Source: G039029935 sp039029935 (GTDB lineage Bacteria > Chloroflexota > Anaerolineae > Caldilineales > Caldilineaceae). From it: DNA of 20,308 nucleotides. Positions within the stretch are counted from its first letter, which is position 1. Each line of letters begins with the position of its first letter. Below are positions 15,114-20,308 of this stretch, piece by piece. The position numbers and the translations under genes were made by a program. The DNA lies in assembly GCA_039029935.1 (NCBI GenBank), contig JBCCFC010000069.1, positions 1-20,308 of the forward strand. Direction: 5' to 3'. The notes below the pieces were generated by a model. It ran no database searches. It was not told the DNA's origin and saw only the letters and a list, made by a program, of their open reading frames with translations.

Positions 15114-15297
15114 GTGGCGCGGATTTTGGGGATCGCGGATTGGTCTATTCGTAGGTCACGCTATCAGTGACAATCTGTCACCAATCAATTTTTTTCTTGG
15201 AATTGAACATGTTGACATAAATTCCCGGTTGTTAGCCGGACCTACGAATGCTCACCTATATCCAAATCCCAATCCGCGATCCCAAAATCCGCGCCAC
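15114..15297. repeat. 184-bp inverted-repeat element after cassette 6
   Basis: The outer arms pair over about 29 bp: GTGGCGCGGATTTTGGGG.. (15114-15143) against ..CCCAAAATCCGCGCCAC (15269-15297). A second pair of arms lies inside: ATTCGTAGGTC (15147-15157) against GACCTACGAAT (15239-15249). Each inner arm leads into a hairpin: a decayed GTCAC..GTGAC copy (15155-15171) and CCGG..CCGG (15225-15239). The middle is A/T-rich with a T7 run (15189-15195). It begins 3 bp after the cassette 6 TAA and fills most of the gap to the second giant gene. It looks like a non-coding MITE-like or REP-cluster element; its arms are the same GCGCGGATT sequence found after the first giant gene and cassette 1. Confidence 0.78.
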
Positions 15298-15357
15298 TAA
15301 GCGCATAACCGATACACAGTACACAATCCATTGAACACAAGGAGTTCACAACAAACA

Positions 15358-18300
15358 ATGCATAACCAAAAATCGGACATACATACACAATTAACAATGC
15401 AAAACGCGTCACAACAGAGTTCGTCAACGCGTACCAACCTGTTTCAACAGGTTTCCTATACTAGACGCCGATTTCAATCGGTGGCAATCCGAATCCTACT
15501 CATCACCACCCTCACCCTCACCAGCCTCCCCCTCCACGCGCAATCCACGCCACCCGATATAACCCTGCCTGTCATCACCACCGAGACAGCAGACATCTCC
15601 CCACATGCGCTCCCCGAAAACATCATCTATCGCACCCAAATCGACATCACCCATGCCACCCAATGGCGCACCCTTACCCAAATGGGCGTCACCGTCTTAG
15701 ACCAAAACATCAGCACGGAGGGTAGCACCGCCACCGTTCTCGTCGATGCCACCCAACTCGAAAACTTGGCGCGCTGGCACTTTCATCCCCAGCAAACCGA
15801 TGACTTGCATCTGCTCACCGCCAACAACGCCGCCCTGCGGACGGGCAGTTTGCAGCCGCTCTTTGCACAGATGGGGGCGATGGCAAGCGTACAGGCTGCA
15901 TCTGTCACAGAGTCGATCACTGTGTCTGTTTCTGTACAAAATGCCAGCCGTGCCAATCTGCACACGGCCATGCAAGCGTTGACCCTGCAACAACGCCAGA
16001 CCTTGGCCGCAGCCGCCACAACGGATAGCGACGACGATGGTGTGACCGATACCGTCGAGGGCTTCTGGTGTACCGATGTGACCAAGGCTGACACCGATTT
16101 TGATGGCACAAGCGATGCCGATGAGATCGCCGCGCTCAAGGCGTGGGTCAAGAATGAACTACCAAGCGCACCCAGCACGAGCAAACCGTTTCTGGGTTGG
16201 CCGCATCAGAAGAGCGACTGTTATGACGATGACTCGGATTCTGTGCCTGATTTGGCCGAACGCATGGAATTGGGGCTAAACGCCAACCGTGAATCGACCG
16301 ACCGCGACAAGTTTGATGATGGGCAGGAGTTGTTTGGCAACACCTACTGTCACGGCAGCGGTGGCTTCTGTAGCTATGGGGCCTTGCCACGCAACGAGGA
16401 TTGGGGCGTGATCTTTGCCGAGATGCCCGCGTGGGTGCTTGCGCCGGGCAATCATCCGTTGGTGGCAGCGTATCCTGTACCAGAGGTGGATGTGGTGGGG
16501 TCGTCGCTGAGGGTGGAGACGGTGACAGTGGTGACGACGGACCATGTAATTAGTGAAGGGACGGAGAAGTCGTATAGTACGGCGAAGACACAAGGGACAA
16601 GTACCAGCAAAACCAATACCACTACATGGAATGAATATGAGGAATTTAGTACAACAACCGCATTAGTTGCCGCATCATTTGAGCCAAATCATTCATCTGC
16701 AAATGTGTTACACCCTCTCGTAGGAGGGGCACTCTTAACTGCGGGGACACAATTGGTTAATAAAGCGGTTGACTCAGCTTGGGATGGATTAGGATTTGTC
16801 ACCGATGCAGCCTGTAAGGAAGTCTCATGCAAAAAGGTAATCAGTTCGGCAGTCCGCGCCAATATACGGACAAGCATAGATGGTTTGGGGGCAGCAAGGG
16901 ATGGATGGAAACGCTGTGAATATGACGGCGTCTTATCACGGTTGAATTGTGCAAAAAATGCAGTCGTAACGACTTGGCTAGACACATACAAGGACCGCGC
17001 CAATGCCTATGATGCAGATGGCAAGACTGGCCCCACTGGTGGTCAAATTATCAACTACAATACAAATTCAAATGAAATATTTGCACAACCTGTTATTCGT
17101 ATTGAAGCGCCACGACCCAGCTTTGTTCCGACACAGACAAGTACACGGGGTTCGTCTAGAGGTGGCTCTGAAAGCCATACCCATACCCAATACGAAGAAC
17201 ACACCGTCACCAATACCCAAGCCTTCTCCAGCGAGGAATCATGGAGCCGTGCCACCGCTGTGGATTCTGCCCACTCCGCCGACCTCACCTTCACCTACAA
17301 AATCCGCAACGTCGGCACAGAATACGCCCGCGAGATCGCCAACCTCGCCTTCAATCTCTACATCGGTGATGACCTCAATCCGGCCTATACCTATTTTGTG
17401 GCGCAGGATGTCGGCGGTGCTGGCAAATTCCAAAACTTCATGCCCAACGAGGAACACAGCTACACCTCACGACGCATCCCGCTCAGTTTGGAGCAGATGA
17501 AGACCATCGACCTCGGTGGTCCCGTGCGCATCGTGGTGGAGGACTTTACCTATGGCATTGATGAACTGTTCTATCAGGATGCAAGCAACGCCGGGGTGAT
17601 GGTGGCGATGGAGGATGGCACGGATGATGGCGATGAGCACATTGACACCTATCTGATTCCGACGTGGGGGACAGAGACGCTGCTCAATGTGTTGACGCGT
17701 TACTTCCCACATGATCTGGATGATGACGGCAATCTAATCGCCATCTGGACGCCAGAGGATGGGGCGGTGTCGCGCTGTGTCGAGCCACGGCCAGTTGGAT
17801 CGAGACTGCTCTGTAAACATGCGCTCTCAACGGCGGAGTGGTGGAATGTCTATACCGATGGGCTGGGGAACAGCAGTAGCGAGGGCTTTCAGGATACGCC
17901 AGCGGCCAGTGGTGCGGTGGCTCTCTTCCGCTTTAACCAAGACAGCGATCTTGATGGCTATAGCGACCGTTCCGAACGCCAGTTGGGGACCGATGCCGAT
18001 GACGCTACCTCCTTCCCACGACCAGAGTTGTTGGCCGGGCTACACAGCATCCGTACAGGCAACAGTCGCAACACAGGCAACACCGTTGTGGCGACGCTCT
18101 CGCTGCTCAACATGGGGTTCTATGATGCCTATGGCGTGGAGGCGGTGATGGTTGCGCCCGATGATTCGATCACAATCGACGGCAACACCGTCGGTGGTTC
18201 GGGTCGGGTGCGCGCCCAGAAACAGGTCATCGTGGGGAGCCGTTTGCTGATGCCCGACTTGGACGACTTGCCCGCCCCTTGGCCGCAGGAGGGTCATGCC

Positions 18301-20308
18301 GTGCCTGCGGTGGGCGGCTATTACACAGGCGAAAGCGACCGCACCTATACCTTTGGCGTGAGTTGTGGCAACAGTGGTGGCTGTACGGTCGGTGCCAATG
18401 CTGTGGATGGCAGTGCATGGACGCTGAATTGGAGTGATGGCAGCGCAACGGGTAGCCTCGACATGGGCAGCGGCTATGCATCCCCAACCTTTTTGGCGGT
18501 GGGTGAGCATGGGCTGACGGTTGCCCTCTACAGTGGCACGGTCAAACAGGGCGACAGCTTCACCGTGCAGGCACAGACCCCGCGTGACACCTTTGCCTAC
18601 ACCATCAACCGTGAGCCATACACCGAACCGCTGGTCATCGTCTCCTACAACGACCCGCAGGGCAACCATCGCTTTGTGCTGCCCCCAGCCGCCATGCAAC
18701 TTGATGCGCCCACGACCAATCTGCAACAGTTTGCGGGGCAGATGCTGCACAACATCGGCGTGGAGATGGTGACAACCGCGCCCTTCCGCACGGGCAACAA
18801 CCAGACACAGCTTGTGGTCAACAACCCGACAGCCACGCCCTTGACCGATGCCCAACTCTTTCTCGAATTTATCAACGCCAGCGGTCAAGTCGTCCACCAG
18901 GCGCACCGTCAGACCGCGCTGCCCTCTGGCCCGACAACGGTGACGCTCGACTGGGATAGTGGCAGCTTTAGCCCCAGCTATGATGACGAAGATGCCTATA
19001 TTGTGCTGGCCTTTCTCACTGACCACCAAGGCAACATCCTCGACACTGCTGGACGTCCCCTCGCCACCTTCCAAGCTGACCCACAACCCGCGCTCGCGGT
19101 CAAGTCCGCTGACCTGACGTGGAATATGGGCGACGTGACCCAAGGCACACTGCTCAAGCATCGCTTCACCCTCGCCAACACGGGCATGGGGCGGCTCTAC
19201 ACCTATCTCGACACCCCCGCCAGCGGTCTGCCCCTCACACCAACGGACAACGCGACTGCCAGTAAACAGCGCAATCGTACCATCGGCGCAGCAGACGACA
19301 CCGTGTATGAGTTGACCTTGGACACCTCGACCTTGGCCGTCGGTGCGGTTGACCAGACGCTCACCGTCAACACCAACGACCCCGATACGCCCACCCTCTC
19401 CGTGCGTATTCTCGGTGCCATTGTCGCCGCCAGCGAGGACGAAATTCAAGGCGTTGTCCATCGCCCGCTGGATGTGCCTGTGACGATTTCGGGGACGCAT
19501 GATGCGGGGGATTGGGTGGAGTTTACGCATGAGTTGGCGGGGTTGTATCCGGTGAAGGTGTATAGTACGAATTATGAGACGTTGCATGGCATAGGGAAGT
19601 ATGCAACGGAGTTTGGACCATATGTCGATAACATTGATGATGGCTTGGTAGGCTACTGGTCCTTTGACGATGGCACAGCCAAGGACAGTAGTCCACACAA
19701 TAATCATGGCACAGTTTATGGTGGTGCATCAGCCCGGGCTGGAGTCCAAGGCAATGCATTGTATTTTGATGGTGCTAATGACTACGTGCTTGTTCCAAAC
19801 TCATCTTCTCTAAGTAGCTTGCAACAAACCACTATCACGTATTGGACAAAATATTATAATACAATAAGTGATCCTGACACAACTATCTCTAATGGTGAAG
19901 GTGGCGACAGCTTCTTTACATATGCTGGTCGAACGTCCATTGGGCATTATCTCGGTGGATGGGGGAATGCCATCAGGGTAGGGGTTCCTATTGAGGCAAG
20001 CAAACCGTTTAACCAACAGGAATTTATTTTTGTAACGTTTATCGCGTCAGATTCAATCATACGTACCTACAAAAACGGACAGCAAGTAGAGGAAACCGAT
20101 AGAAAGTCATTCTCAATTTCACAGTCACATCCTTGGCTTTTTGGTGCTCAAAAAGGCAACTTTCTTTATTATTTGCTACATGGATATTTAGATGAAATAC
20201 GAATCTATGATCGTGTGCTAAATGATAATGAAATTAAGTATCTCTACGCTTCTGTGACCAATCCGTTTATGGTGGAAAATCATGGCGTAAATCAAATTCG
20301 TCTCAACC
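15358..20308 (+). CDS. Second giant PA/binary-toxin-B-like secreted protein, LamG-containing, 3' end beyond window
   Basis: 1,650 codons visible, open at the right edge with no internal stop. It is paralogous to the protein at 279-6923. In order: a signal-peptide core (about 42-61, VAIRILLITTLTLTSLPLHA), Asp-rich Ca-binding repeats (about 223-330), HPLVAAYP (366-373), a PA-like region to about 800 with a divergent, A/T-rich Cys-containing insert (about 436-589), a second Asp-rich repeat, beta-sandwich domains, and an ASH-like domain. At about 1427-1631 a LamG-like domain (GLVGYWSFDDGTAKDSS, ALYFDGANDYV, GYLDEIRIYDRVL) replaces the Gly-rich module of the first protein. ATG 15358 has AAGGAG 13 nt upstream and gives a 41-residue pre-signal extension. 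GTG 15481 would begin directly at the signal peptide but has no ribosome binding site. A C-terminal dockerin is expected but not visible. Confidence 0.9.
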   Translation, partial: MHNQKSDIHTQLTMQNASQQSSSTRTNLFQQVSYTRRRFQSVAIRILLITTLTLTSLPLHAQSTPPDITLPVITTETADISPHALPENIIYRTQIDITHATQWRTLTQMGVTVLDQNISTEGSTATVLVDATQLENLARWHFHPQQTDDLHLLTANNAALRTGSLQPLFAQMGAMASVQAASVTESITVSVSVQNASRANLHTAMQALTLQQRQTLAAAATTDSDDDGVTDTVEGFWCTDVTKADTDFDGTSDADEIAALKAWVKNELPSAPSTSKPFLGWPHQKSDCYDDDSDSVPDLAERMELGLNANRESTDRDKFDDGQELFGNTYCHGSGGFCSYGALPRNEDWGVIFAEMPAWVLAPGNHPLVAAYPVPEVDVVGSSLRVETVTVVTTDHVISEGTEKSYSTAKTQGTSTSKTNTTTWNEYEEFSTTTALVAASFEPNHSSANVLHPLVGGALLTAGTQLVNKAVDSAWDGLGFVTDAACKEVSCKKVISSAVRANIRTSIDGLGAARDGWKRCEYDGVLSRLNCAKNAVVTTWLDTYKDRANAYDADGKTGPTGGQIINYNTNSNEIFAQPVIRIEAPRPSFVPTQTSTRGSSRGGSESHTHTQYEEHTVTNTQAFSSEESWSRATAVDSAHSADLTFTYKIRNVGTEYAREIANLAFNLYIGDDLNPAYTYFVAQDVGGAGKFQNFMPNEEHSYTSRRIPLSLEQMKTIDLGGPVRIVVEDFTYGIDELFYQDASNAGVMVAMEDGTDDGDEHIDTYLIPTWGTETLLNVLTRYFPHDLDDDGNLIAIWTPEDGAVSRCVEPRPVGSRLLCKHALSTAEWWNVYTDGLGNSSSEGFQDTPAASGAVALFRFNQDSDLDGYSDRSERQLGTDADDATSFPRPELLAGLHSIRTGNSRNTGNTVVATLSLLNMGFYDAYGVEAVMVAPDDSITIDGNTVGGSGRVRAQKQVIVGSRLLMPDLDDLPAPWPQEGHAVPAVGGYYTGESDRTYTFGVSCGNSGGCTVGANAVDGSAWTLNWSDGSATGSLDMGSGYASPTFLAVGEHGLTVALYSGTVKQGDSFTVQAQTPRDTFAYTINREPYTEPLVIVSYNDPQGNHRFVLPPAAMQLDAPTTNLQQFAGQMLHNIGVEMVTTAPFRTGNNQTQLVVNNPTATPLTDAQLFLEFINASGQVVHQAHRQTALPSGPTTVTLDWDSGSFSPSYDDEDAYIVLAFLTDHQGNILDTAGRPLATFQADPQPALAVKSADLTWNMGDVTQGTLLKHRFTLANTGMGRLYTYLDTPASGLPLTPTDNATASKQRNRTIGAADDTVYELTLDTSTLAVGAVDQTLTVNTNDPDTPTLSVRILGAIVAASEDEIQGVVHRPLDVPVTISGTHDAGDWVEFTHELAGLYPVKVYSTNYETLHGIGKYATEFGPYVDNIDDGLVGYWSFDDGTAKDSSPHNNHGTVYGGASARAGVQGNALYFDGANDYVLVPNSSSLSSLQQTTITYWTKYYNTISDPDTTISNGEGGDSFFTYAGRTSIGHYLGGWGNAIRVGVPIEASKPFNQQEFIFVTFIASDSIIRTYKNGQQVEETDRKSFSISQSHPWLFGAQKGNFLYYLLHGYLDEIRIYDRVLNDNEIKYLYASVTNPFMVENHGVNQIRLN
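15436..15483 (+). repeat. Bipartite two-hairpin element inside the 5' end of the second giant gene
   Basis: AACCTGTT-TC-AACAGGTT (15436-15453, perfect), 12-nt linker TCCTATACTAGA, CGCCGATT-TC-AATCGGTG (15466-15483, one wobble). If translation starts at 15358 the element is translated (about residues 27-42, between the start and the signal peptide). If it starts at GTG 15481, the start codon is the last three bases of the second hairpin. Confidence 0.78.

Noticed and set aside
15457..15462. TATACT as a promoter -10 for the second giant gene
   Set aside because: It lies in the linker of the hairpin element with no -35, and transcription from it would miss the better-supported ATG and ribosome binding site at 15358.
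18040..19707. A 555-codon minus-strand open frame inside the second giant gene
   Set aside because: It is antisense to a coding sequence with clear paralogy to 279-6923; its His/Gly/Arg-rich composition is that of a shadow frame of the GC-rich sense gene.

Overview
The window reads as bacterial DNA from an uncultured, surface-protein-rich lineage. Dockerin-tailed giant exported proteins, the 'PYQGRL...VPDGSIT..KLA' modular exoproteins and hairpin-rich intergenic repeats are most familiar to me from Chloroflexota (Anaerolineae/Caldilineae-type genomes). That placement is an inference from protein style, since there is no rRNA, tRNA or housekeeping gene to confirm it. Almost everything lies on the + strand and almost everything is predicted to be exported.

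Layout: (1) 1-242, a 101-bp tandem repeat made of hairpins. (2) 279-6923, a 2,214-residue secreted protein with calcium-binding Asp-rich repeats, a region resembling the pore-forming/heptamerisation part of anthrax protective antigen (PA) and clostridial binary toxin B, several beta-sandwich domains, a Gly-rich module, a CARDB-like domain and a C-terminal dockerin. (3) 7259-15111, six paralogous membrane-anchored surface proteins ('cassettes' 1-6) with a nearly constant N-terminal part and a variable C-terminal domain. They are interrupted by one minus-strand gene of unknown function (8389-8946) and one small secreted dockerin protein (12153-12641). (4) 15358 to the window end, a second PA-like giant protein, paralogous to the first along its whole visible length except that a LamG-like domain sits where the first has its Gly-rich module. 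It runs off the window.

Cassette 2, 3, 4 and the small dockerin gene (9033-12641) are closely spaced and look like one transcription unit. Cassettes 1, 5, 6 and the two giant genes stand behind longer intergenic spacers filled with structured repeats. The shared picture is a cell-envelope or extracellular assembly locus: giant scaffold-like proteins with Ca-binding and dockerin modules, plus a diversified family of anchored proteins whose exposed ends differ. No cohesin, sortase motif, enzyme, toxin A-subunit or recombinase is visible here.

The most unusual non-coding signal is a bipartite two-hairpin element: an 8-bp arm/TC/8-bp arm palindrome, then a 12-13-nt linker of approximate form T(T/C)GCnTA(A/T)CAGn, then a second 8/TC/8 palindrome. 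It recurs with different arm sequences but preserved pairing at 1-39, 93-140, 194-241, 7067-7115 (minus), 7171-7218, 13932-13979 (minus), 13988-14035 and 15436-15483. Each plus-oriented group lies just upstream of, or at, the start of an exported-protein gene. Other repeats are a post-stop hairpin beginning GTCACGCT, a 'GCGCGGATT' repeat, and two larger inverted repeats (12716-12799, 15114-15297).
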